From Branchiostoma floridae (Eukaryota; Chordata; Leptocardii; Amphioxiformes; Branchiostomatidae): 64,000 nt of DNA. Shown here one piece after another: positions 24,101 to 33,836 of this stretch (position 1 is its first letter; each line of letters begins with the position of its first letter). The position numbers were made by a program, and so were the translations under genes. The stretch spans positions 8,222,209-8,286,208 of the forward strand of contig NC_049980.1 of assembly GCF_000003815.2 (NCBI RefSeq), read 5' to 3'. The notes under the pieces are model-generated. The model saw only the letters and a list, made by a program, of their open reading frames with translations. It was not told where the DNA came from and made no database searches.

Positions 24101-24297
24101 GCAGGTAACCTATATCCGTTGTTTTTAGAAACACGGTATTTGGGGATATCAAGCCGAAGGACGGTGGTTTCAAATTGTAATATTTTCAAAATATTTCAGT
24201 CTGGAACCATATGCACCATCCGTCGACTTGATATCCCAAATACCGTGGGGATTTTTTTAAGAACGGATATAGGTTACCCCGCGGATAAAGGTGACCT
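24101..24297. mobile_element. Best-preserved copy of the CTAGTTCACC/ggtaacctatatccg foldback family
   Basis: Left arm: ggtaacctatatccgtt, then acggtatttggggatatcaa. Right arm: its inverse, ttgatatcccaaataccgt, then aacggatataggttacc. The outer right end has ggataaaggtgacc, and the matching outer left end is decayed. It is related to the copies at 13579, 19850 and 20536. Confidence 0.75.
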
Positions 24298-24530
24298 ACC
24301 GTTATCGCAATAAACTAAATCAAAATCTTTTCTGTAGCAAACCGCATCGCTAACAGCGGTTTTATCTCTAGTAGTCCACCTGACATGTATGCACTGCGGT
24401 TTTCATAGTCTCTACACACAACCAAACTGATTCTAGACCCGACCCATCTTTAGCAGTACTAGATGAGATACTAGTAGTTGTTTCTAATTTCCATTATTTA
24501 TCGTTGAGAGGGACATCATCATCCTGCGTC

Positions 24531-27500
24531 TTAAAAAGTCTGGTTCACGGCAGGAGCTCCGGGATCGGTAGGCTGGTAACGTGGAGGCAGGGACGTGGCT
24601 CCAGAGGGAAGGGCCGCGGCTCCAGGGGGAAGGGCCGTGGCTCCAGGGGGAAGGGCCGTGGCTCCAGGGGGAAGGGCCGTGGCGTATTGGGTCTGGTTTG
24701 GAGGGAGCGGTGTCATGGCTATGGGCTGTCCCCCCTGCATGACGTACTGGCCGGGTACTATGATCTGGGCCAGTCTGCCGTCTGCTCCCATTTGGTAGGC
24801 AACTGCTGGTGGCTGGTAACAGATCAAAATGTCAATGCATGGTTTCTATGGTGCTGTTTTGTTGACAATGGTTTGTGGACGAAATATCCGATATATGTAC
24901 ATGACAACAATCCAACGGAGTGGAGCAAGTATTGAAAATGTTAATGCCACGCCGTCCCACTGTTAACTTGATGTTAAGGCCTTTCACCTTGAGAGATCAG
25001 AACGTATGTGCGGCGACGGGAGGCCTCGATAAAGAGAACAGTCCTTGTCTCGATCAATGTTCGATTTCCATAACAACATCCAGACGGGTTTTGTTTCCTT
25101 TTTGTGGACCGTAACCTTTGACACATTGTAACCTAGGATTCCTGTCGCCGCACATGCGTCCTGATCTCTGTGAAAGGGCTTATTGTTCCATAGTCCGTCG
25201 AGTAACCGTTCATTGCAATTCTCTTCCACAGACAAAAAGGCTGTATAAAACATGCTATTTACCTGGTGACCCTGACCGTCACATCTGCAGCAGGGGCAGA
25301 CGGCACAACACGTCATCACGGAGGAGGTGATTGACAGCCCAGCCTCCAGCAGGGCTAGGATGACCAACAGCGCGTTAATCGCCAAACGGGCATCCTGGGA
25401 AGAACAACGATTTTTCTATAACTACTGAAATGTCGGGATTTCGCTTTCTGATAATGAACAACAAAATTCAAGACGCTTAAGCATAAACTACTGGAAATAC
25501 AATTTCGCGGGGATTTACTTTCGTGGTAGCGGGAAAATGGTGATTTCGCGGTGGCTTTTAAGTTCGCGGTAGCTCCATAGTCTGTAGTCTCATACTATAA
25601 TGGAAAAATGTTCGCGGTGGTCTCAAGTTCGCGGTAAAAACCGCATTTACAGTACATAATATCACTAGAGATTAAGCAAACAATCCTTTGGTAACGGTTT
25701 GTTATTGCTATAGAGCTCTGTCAGGTACACGATCGAATATACGTTCTGGAAATATAGAATACAACCTGGTGTATTCCGTATCACCCGAGGTATCAGCCCG
25801 ACCGCGGGTCGGATCGCTCGACGATCATACCCACCTCAGAAAACCCCTGTTTTGATGCGAAATGCGCCAGAAGTTGAACAAATTTGGTGCCCTCGAACAA
25901 AAAATGTTGCAACAGTAATGTTCCAACGTCTGAATCAGGTATTCGAACATTCGATGGCGCCGCACTCGGCCCGCTCGAAACAGTTCGATTTATTCGAATG
26001 GAGCCTGTGTGATACGCCTTTCGAACCGGTCTGATACGGAAGTTATGGCCCGGCCCGGAACACCCGTATCGAACGTTTTCGCGTCACAGATATGACATAA
26101 TAAAAACCAGGAAAGCTGCTGGACCGGACGGTATCCCGGGAAAACTCCTCAGGGAATTTGCATATGAACTGAGTGGACCACTTTCTGACGTCATCAACTC
26201 GTCTCTTCTACAGGGGAAAGTACCTGACGAGTGGAAAAGTGCGATCGTGGTGCCGGTGCCCAAAACAAAACCGCCCTCTGTCGATCAACTTCGCCCAATT
26301 TCATTGACTTCCCTGTTGGCCAAAATCGCTGAAGGATTCATCACACAGTGGACTCTGTCTGACATACTACCTCAGATCGACCCCCAACAGTTTGGATGCC
26401 TGAAAGGGAGATCTACTACGCACTGCCTGCTGGACTTAACCAACGACCTGTACAAGGCGTCAGACAAACCGGGAACCCTGTGCTCATTGGTATCTACTGA
26501 CTACAGCAAAGCGTTTGATCGGGTAAGCCACACCATCGCTGTAACCCGATTGATGGAGATGGGTCTGCGTCCGTCTCTTACGTCGTGGATCGTGAACTTC
26601 CTTACGGGGAGACGCCAAGTCGTCCGTTATCAAGGAACCCTCTCCGACAGTGCTACCATAACGTGCGGCCTACCACAGGGAACTCTTCTTGGGCCTCTGA
26701 TTTTTGTGGCTTACATCAACAGTGCGGCGCGTCAAATCTCAGCCAAAAGATGGAAATTTGTGGACGATTTAAACCTGTTAGAGATCAGAAACCCCACCGT
26801 AACACCTTCGTCCCTGCAAAACGACCTTTCTGACCTAGAGAAATGGTCTGGTGAAAACAGCATGGTACTACATCCTGGAAAATGCCAAGTTCTACATGTG
26901 AAGTTCAGCAAAGCAGTATTCATACTACCGCCCCTCAAAATTAACAACAACGAACTACGACAGGTTCAAACCATGAAGATTCTTGGCGTCTTAATGCAGT
27001 ATAACCTGAAGTGGAATGCCCACGTGGACTACATGTACGCTAAATCCAGTCAGCGTTTGTTCTTTCTCAGAAAACTCAAACACTTCCACATCGGAATTGA
27101 AGACCTTGTGATCGTGTACACCACCTACGTCCGTCCGATCACCGAGTATGCTGCACCGGTGTGGCATCCCGGACTGACAACATCCCTGTCCAACAAACTC
27201 GAGATAATCCAACGCAGAGCAGTGCGGATAATCCTGGGAGCTAACTACACCAGCTATGCTGAAGCCTGCTCACAACTTGGCCTACCCTCACTTCACCAGA
27301 GGCGTGAGAACTTGACACTAAAGTTTGCAAAGTCCCTTCTAACATCCAGCCAGTACCGTCATCTCCTGCCACCGGACAGACAGAGTATTAGTGGCAGACA
27401 GACTCGCTCCTCAAACAACTTGGACTTGGTTCATTGTAGAACAGAGCGACATAGAAACAGCGCCGTCCCATATATGGCACGCTTGATCAACACATAGCCC

Positions 27501-30476
27501 ACCAATGTATGATGTTGTTGTAAATAGCTCTAACTTACTTTTAACGACGGTGTTGCGTATTATTGTTTTGAATTTTAAATTGTAATAAGTTGTATACTTC
27601 GCATTTGCTTATCCTATAATCATTTTTGTGTAAAATAATACATAAAAAGACTGTCAAGCAGTGCAATTCAGCCCTTTGGGCTGCAAGACCGCTTTTAATT
27701 TGTCATTCTTGTTGAAATGAATGAATAAACCAATCTACATATATAATGTTGTTTATTATGGTGCCAATATTTACTACCTGGTGTATATTGACTGCTATAA
27801 ATTTTCCTTATATAGTTCAAGAAAGCTTTTACCTTGTCGTTACAATACCTGCACGGTATGTATAGATCTACGAATATCGCAGTGGCCGAGTACTGGAGCA
27901 TGATAATGGTGAAGACTGCTGACACGATGGACAGGACCATGAAGGTTATTATCTGTAGAGTGTTAAACCAAACAAACAGTATAAGTTACTACATGCATTG
28001 AATTCTTTGTGAATTACAAGATGTTGCCTTTGATTGACACCGAATGTAGTTACTCGATAAATAAGGAAAATGGATTTGTCATGACAGAAATCTTAAAGAG
28101 ACGGAAAACTAGCTTTTGCCATGCCAACGTGTCTCTTGAACATATAGATCTAGCATATTCTTATATTGCTAAATAGTGAAGAAGGACTGTTCATGAATAC
28201 AGCTTCACGACTTTTCAAAAAATGCAGATGCAGAACACAGTGACACTTTCCCGAAAAAAAAAAGCTACCAACATAACGTTTAACTCACCATGCAGGTAGT
28301 CTTGCGGACCGCTGCGAATATGCCGACGATTCCAGTAGAAAGGAACTTGGCGTGAAAAACAAATAAAGAAGGAACGCGGTAAGTGAAGGATTTACTTCCA
28401 TTTATTTTCATGGCTACCTTGTCCCCCCAACGACCTGGAGGTCAAGGGACTAGGTAGGTAGGTAGGTAGGTAGGATACACGGACAAACGCTGATTGTCTG
28501 AATAGTACAACACGGCATGCCCAATGGCCTGTGTAACGACACAGGCTAAATGTTATAGCCGCCATAGTACCATTTTATAAAGAATGTTTCTTTAAATGAT
28601 CACTGACTTGCGTCTGTTCAATGTTCCCCTAAACTTTATTTTCAAACTGTATGACCATATATGTTGTTTGCTTTTACCAATAACTAGAGTTCCACGAACA
28701 CATACCTTCGCCAAATAACCATGCCTTTATTCAAGACTTTAAGGTTTCATTCATGTATTTCTTAAGAGTACCTATTCCAAAAGCAATAGACTGCATGGAC
28801 GTGTGTTTGCAGCGGTTGGAAGTTCCATTTTATCCATCCCAACTAAACTCGGGTAGTGTTGTCCACAGACAAACAAACAAACAAACACACATACATACAT
28901 ACAGACGCGGCAGTATATTAGGAAAACGGTAGGGGAACCATTTTGGAACTTAACCTTCCTTTCCACAACAGGTACTTCCCAAGTTTACACCTTCGTCCAA
29001 GTTATGCTCTTGACAGAAGACAGGCCCACACCACGCCGTTTTTTTATGTGACCTAAATAAGTATAGCTAGTTTCCCTGAAATTAGGTCTTACCCGAAAAT
29101 GTAGGGGATTTGTAAACTTTCTCCGTCAATTATGTAAATAAGCCCATGATAAACATAATTAGCATCTCATTATATCAATAAAATTTGCATGATTTATTTC
29201 TAATAATGTTCACCATGCTTCATAATGTTGTAAGTATGGAATTCCCATCATGTACCACTATGGAATTATTATATTATCTCGTTAAATATGCAAATGAGGA
29301 TGCCATCTGCAAATTAATTTCTATTGACATTTCTCTCTTTCTCATTTACATATGCGACAATATCAAAAGTCCTATCATGGAATGCAGTGGATTTATAAAC
29401 CTTGCTCATTGATTATACAAATTAGCTGTTAATTTGCATAATTAGTATCTAGTTATGTAGGTCTCCACTTAGGCTATCTACATACCAAAAATCATGACGA
29501 TCCCTAAACACGCTCAAATTTTCTCTATAATTATGCAAATAAGGTCGTTATTTGCGTAATTGATATCTAGTGATATTTCTCTCTTTCTCAACATATGTGA
29601 CAAGTTTGAAAGTCCTATCATGGAATGCAGTGGATTTATAAACTTTCCTCATTAATTATGCAAATTAACTGTTTGTTTAGTATCACTTAGGCTATCTACA
29701 TACCAAAAATCATGACGATCTGTCAACACGTTCTCGAGTTATTCTCGTCCAAAGTTTGAAATGAAATCGGCGCCTGCAGTTCCAAACAAGCCACCATGGC
29801 GCCAAAACTTGCATGACTTCCTCACTGCCCAAAGACGTATCCACTAGTCAAAAATCGTGAACCTGCCACTTGAGGATGATTTTAACGCCAACTTTGACGC
29901 TCCGCTGCAGTACCTCAACTTATCGCCAGGAGGCCCATTATCGAACTTGACCTTCGGTTTCCCAACCCCTACATAACTACCAAATATCATGCAAAACGAT
30001 CGACAGCGTATTGAGTTATCTTGTTCGCAACCGAACACACACACACACACTCGCCCCGCTGCAGCGCCGACGAAAAGTGACAGGTAAACCGTTTTCAAAC
30101 AATACCTCCGTTCCTGCAACCGCTACTCAAATACCAAATATCATGAAATTCGATCCACAGCTGCTCGAGAGTGACCAAAAGATGCAACCCGTCGACCATT
30201 ACTCTATATGTTGGAATGTAATGTCAGCCGTCATGTATTAATACATGTATTACAGGATACACGTGTGATGTTCAAGGAAGCTTAAGGCACGAGCCTTACC
30301 AGGGCTCCTATCCATATTGGATATCCAGTAAAGCTGAACCGGTCCCGAAGCACGATGATGACGATGCCAAAGACGATGGCCAGACCTCCGCACACCACCT
30401 GAGTGATGGACAGGGCTTTGGCGGCGGAGTTGCCGAAACATTTCGGCGTGCGAGCGGGCTGCTGCTGCTGGCACAT
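24531..30476 (-). CDS. MS4A/CD20-like four-transmembrane protein, copy A1 (shortened tail)
   Basis: Exons: A 30300-30476, B 28289-28345, C 27833-27952, D 25263-25394, fused E/F 24531-24812. All joints are phase 0; the product is 255 residues. TM1 includes KALSITQVVCGG; TM2 spans the A/B junction (GYPIWIGAL then FLSTGIVGIFAA); exon C is TM3 plus a loop; TM4 is LLVILALLEAGLSITSSV, followed by a Cys cluster. This order matches the MS4A (CD20-like) family, whose members form membrane complexes in signalling and trafficking. The cytosolic tail differs from its sisters: a deletion joined the middle of exon E to the middle of exon F, and a 7-nt insertion brings a TAA after NQTF. The terminal acidic dileucine signal is therefore lost. 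A LINE lies antisense in intron C-D. Either a living truncated paralogue or an early pseudogene. Confidence 0.8.
24598..24681. repeat. 21-bp minisatellite inside the A1 tail exon
   Basis: Four tandem 21-bp units (gctccagggggaagggccgt plus one base, with small variations) encode repeats of the type ALPPGAT on the minus strand. The unit length is a multiple of three, so copy changes keep the frame. The same unit is present zero to two times in the sister genes. Confidence 0.85.
25470..25660. repeat. Dispersed repeat rich in ttcgcggt, A1 intron C-D
   Basis: Words such as tttcgcggtgg and aagttcgcggtagc recur four to five times. The ends (actggaaatacaatttcgcgg and ccgcatttacagta) are loosely inverted. 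No coding capacity. Confidence 0.5.
25757..25830. mobile_element. Relative of the AATACAAC-ended inverted-repeat element
   Basis: gaatacaacctggtgtattc, then cgtatcacccgaggtatcag and cccgaccgcggg match the minus strand of 16380-16455. The other end is unclear because the LINE fragment begins at about 26094. Confidence 0.55.
26094..27730 (+). mobile_element. 5'-truncated non-LTR retrotransposon with open reverse transcriptase frame
   Basis: One frame is open from 26097 to the TAG at 27497 (466 codons). It starts inside the fingers of the reverse transcriptase (KAAGPDGIPGKLL) and continues with DQLRPISLTS, FGCLKGRSTTHCLLDL, the catalytic DYSKAFDRVSH, GLPQGTLLGPL and the second catalytic box as FVDD instead of the usual YADD/YVDD. 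Thumb and C-terminal parts follow. No endonuclease domain is present, as expected after 5' truncation. The 3' end is probably the gctgcaagaccgc..gaatgaataaa stretch near 27730. It lies antisense in intron C-D of A1. The frame has no stop or shift, so the insertion is fairly recent. The clade (CR1/Jockey-like) is not certain. Confidence 0.88.
28453..28475. repeat. (TAGG)n microsatellite
   Basis: About five tandem copies of tagg in intron A-B of A1. Confidence 0.9.
29090..29760. repeat. ATGCAAAT-rich dispersed repeat, partly duplicated, A1 intron A-B
   Basis: The block containing aaagtcctatcatggaatgc and ggatttataaac occurs at about 29366 and 29609, and taccaaaaatcatgacgat recurs at a similar spacing, so about 220-245 bp is duplicated in tandem. 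Words such as atgcaaataaggtcgttatt resemble 9650-9690 in LRRC61 intron 2, so this is a dispersed family. Further words ataccaaatatcatg at 29980 and 30130 suggest the same repeat type continues to about 30150. Confidence 0.6.
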
Positions 30477-31293
30477 GCTGGTTCTACATGTAACCTCCAG
30501 AAGAATGGGAGGGGGGTGCGATGTTGTAAAGTTAAAGAAATGTATGATTCTGATATTGTGTTACATAGCACTATCAAATACAGTGCAGTACTCTGATTGC
30601 TACTTTGGTTTTAAATATGACAATCGTTTCATGGATGGTTTCCAATACCCTTCTATAAGCGTGTCTCTTGAGAACAGTATCGCCCTAACAACTTGACCTC
30701 ACCACGCTTCTCTATAGTGGAATCCATTCACACAGGTTGCAGCGCTAGCTTTCCTGTGTTGTTTACTTTGTCGTTAGTACTGTTGTGGTTTATTGAACAC
30801 GTCTTATGATATACAAATTTATCACACCTGCTTCGGGTACAGTGACAAATGTTGTTTTGATCCTATTTTACATGGTTTATGCCTAATTAGTTGTCCTTTC
30901 AGTCATGCTTAAATGAACATGGAAGACTTAGCAATGAACATGGCGTTACTAATTAAAAACTATGAAGGTTCTTCTGTTAACTCAACATGCCTGATTCATG
31001 TGTAAAGTTGGTGCTTAGCTTAGCGTTCGTTATTTATAGTGAAAATCTAACTTCGCGAAAATGCTGCCTAGAACAGATTAAAAGAGCTTTAGACTTCAAG
31101 TGATTGACTATGTGGTAAGATATCAACTTTCAATTAACTTCCGTGTCGATTGTCCCCTTTCCATTAGTGTCATGGCTTGAGTGAACCACCTACTTCTTCT
31201 TTATTCTACGATGACTGGTTCAAACACAAAATTACACGCATTTCCTTCATAATCATGGCAAATAAGAGACATACTAAAATGAGCACTACGTAC

Positions 31294-31410
31294 CTGGTAT
31301 CTGGTGACACGGCTAAGAGGAGGGCGATATAATTACGTGTATTATCTGATGTGGATGCACCGGTTGAAAGGTCAAAGCCCTCAGGTACTCATGGCTGAAC
31401 GTACTATTGT
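31294..31410 (-). promoter_or_regulatory. Probable non-coding leader exon and promoter of A1
   Basis: Exon A of A1 is preceded by an acceptor only seven bases 5' of the ATG, so an upstream non-coding exon is required. A strong donor (CCAG|gtacgta) at 31294 is conserved at 38103 for A2. Upstream of it, ggttgaaaggtcaaagccc (plus strand near 31361) is conserved with A2 and resembles the AGGTCA block of the B genes. The 5' boundary of the exon is not known. Confidence 0.55.
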
Positions 31411-33290
31411 CTCTGCAAATCTGGTAGAACAGCACACTGTTTATGTTAGCTTAGCTTTTGAACTTTTGAACGTTTTAGTCAGACAGGTTTTCCATGCGCA
31501 ACACCCTCAATATCATACAAAACCTAGTGATTAATGACAGTCACTGTTTGATACAAAGTAGCATCTAGGTCATGTGTGATATCAAGGAGCTTGAAATTAT
31601 TTTAACCTCCTTGGTGATATCATGACATGAACTTTATTGCACGACATTTGTAACATCCATTGGCATAATACCGGTCGGTTTACTGCAATTTCTCAAGCAA
31701 TGCTAATTTGGCAAATGATCAACGCATCATTTTCTCCAGTTACATGTTGCTGTTACAGCTTACCTTTGCCACTTCTTCTGTGTAAATTATTTTGTCTCTC
31801 TGGTCCTGCTAAAAACACAATATCGTAATTGGAACACACCGCGGAATTGCACGGAGAACGGGCGCGTGGTTGGAAGGGGGTGCACTATCATGACCGGCCG
31901 AACGAAACACGGCACAATTAACTGCCGCTATGTACCTTTATACATCCTCTGTTGTTCCTTTCTTTCCTGTTAGTAGTTGCACAAAACAAAAATCTGCATG
32001 AGCATACAAAAGGTCATGAGAAAATGGGCGTATACTGACAAGAATTTTCATTTAATTTTGGTCCGTCACAACCGCTATGACGTAAAACTGGCCGTAGCAT
32101 TAAAAATGGCTGGAAAATGGCGGCGTACGTTCAATTTGACCCATTCAGCCGTAGATCCGGGCGATAATGCAACGGTTCCTCACACTTTTACACGAGTTGT
32201 AGGTCACCAAAAGAAATTCAAGATTGCTGTTGAATCATGCTCGTCTTGTGCCGTGAGCACATGTGATTATTATCTACAAATCTGGCGATCGATGAACGTG
32301 ACAGTGTGTTTGTCCCACGACGAGCTCGCCTGCCCCGAAAATGACCTGAAAACTTTTGGCCTTGTTGTCTTCGAATGCATTGTTATCGATGCTTTGTAAA
32401 TGATGTATTGGACACCTAGATGTCTGCAGTGTGCATACCTCAGAAATAACTATTGTTGCAAGTGTAGATCTCTTTAAGTTCCACTATTTTTAATCGACCG
32501 GTATAAGGCTTATGACCGGTATTATGCCAATGCATGTTACATGGTATCTGTGAAAAAAACTCTACATGCGCGTTACAAGATAGGTGGCTGTCACAAAACT
32601 GATTCCCAGATAATATGACTTTGGTAAACAGAAGCGTTACAAAAGTGCACCATGAGAACGGCGTACCCAATGTTACAAAAATACACGTAAAACACTGAGA
32701 ATGATCCAGATCCTTACATCTGCTTGAATAAGTGCACTCTCAGTACAAGGAAGATAAAGGGAAGTCCATGATAGTCTAGTAATAGGCTACTTAATGTTGT
32801 ATTTTACTACCGAGTTGCATGAGTGACAGGTAAATCCAAACGTGATTTGATGGTTTTATAACCCTTTAATTCAATAAAATCTGCATAAATTAGTCTTCTG
32901 TGTTAACATTACACGCTGTCACCAATGATGCAATGAGAATCATTGTAAAAACATAAACAGCACCCAGACGCTAGCACATAGTTTTATATGCAGTTACAGC
33001 GATTAAGCTATGCACGAAAGTGCTGGAACAGACAAATCAGACTGTTATGCACAACAAGCTTCCCCCAACGCTGGATAACCAATGACTTTTTTCGTTATTT
33101 CTAAAACAGGGAACCAACCCGCTCCACCAACCGCGGTTTTATCGATATATAGACAGCTGGCATAGTCTCTGCACACAACCCAACTGATACTTAACCCATC
33201 TTTACCATTATGTACTAGATGATTGTAACAAAAGCAGTGACATAGTAAAGATGATTCGGGTTGTAAACTGAATAGCACTTACGTAATCAC
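31411..33290. other. Spacer between A1 leader and A2 3' flank
   Basis: No supported gene. A 140-codon frame at 31977-32399 resembles no family known to me and has no splice or duplicate support. There is a short hairpin at 31583-31622 (gatatcaaggag / ctccttggtgatatc), and copies of the dispersed repeat at 31648-31680 and 32439-32540. At 33110-33225 the sequence matches the 3' flank of A1 (24350-24480). Confidence 0.5.
32439..32540. repeat. Dispersed 100-bp repeat, inverse copy of 20037-20137
   Basis: Reverse complement of the block at 20037-20137 along its whole length, with a few differences around the two accggt sites. Confidence 0.7.
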
Positions 33291-33299
33291 TGACTTAGT

Positions 33300-33836
33300 G
33301 CTAAGTAGATAGTTATCTTGTTTTTGAGGTCTTACAGACTGTTCAGAACAATACCTGGTTATTGACAATATTCGGCACAGGACGGCCGTCACAAAACTAC
33401 GAATCAGTTGCCACAAATTACACATTGAAACCGGAAGACATAACAGCACTCCTCTAGAACAACGAGTATGAAGATAACGTAACTGCAATCTAGATAAGTT
33501 AGAAGACGGACATCATTTTGTAGTAGAATGTAGTTTGTACAAGAAAGAGAGAGCTGAACTCTATAGACTGATAGAACCCATGTTCCCCCACTTCATACCA
33601 CTAAGTAAAATAGACAAATTTATATTCCTTATGTATTAAGACAAACCTTTACTTATAGATAAAGCATATCTGTTCCTACATTTTCAACATCACAAAGAAG
33701 AAGTCGAATTCACGCAGTAGAATACGATTCTTGAGTATTGTAGATTCATTGTATATATTCCATGTATCTTTTGTCGCGACCTGTACTGAACCCAGAGGGT
33801 ATGTATGTACAATAAAGGTCTTCATTCATTCATTCA
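33300..33836 (+). pseudogene. 3' end of a non-LTR retrotransposon next to the A2 stop codon
   Basis: Broken plus-strand coding remnants read TAVTKLRISCHKLHIETGRH, then (after stops and a shift near 33470) LEDGHHFVVECSLYKKERAE, ending at a TAA near 33638. This is the typical zinc-knuckle-like C terminus of many LINE polyproteins. A short 3' UTR follows, with aataaa and a (ATTC)n tail that runs into the A2 stop codon region at 33837. Paralogue A1 lacks it: there the sequence after the stop continues straight into the flank. Confidence 0.75.

Larger units (their letters stand above)
21659..24530. other. Intergenic region upstream of the HMGA-like gene
   Basis: The first 300 bp are GC-rich and should hold the 5' UTR and promoter of the HMGA-like gene. 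On that strand a short upstream ATG frame (codons M-A-A-V-stop, 21893-21907) lies in the likely leader. The rest is AT-rich with no supported gene; three inverted-repeat elements lie at 23431, 23766 and 24101. The last 230 bp are the 3' flank of gene A1 and match 33110-33225 downstream of A2. Confidence 0.55.

Noticed and set aside
24504-24935. Plus-strand Gly/Arg-rich frame (repeats of RGSRGKG)
   Set aside because: It is the opposite strand of the A1 tail minisatellite. Similar Gly/Arg-rich shadows lie opposite every exon E and F.
31977-32399. 140-codon plus-strand frame
   Set aside because: No recognised motif, no duplicate in the A1/A2 flanks, no splice or codon support.
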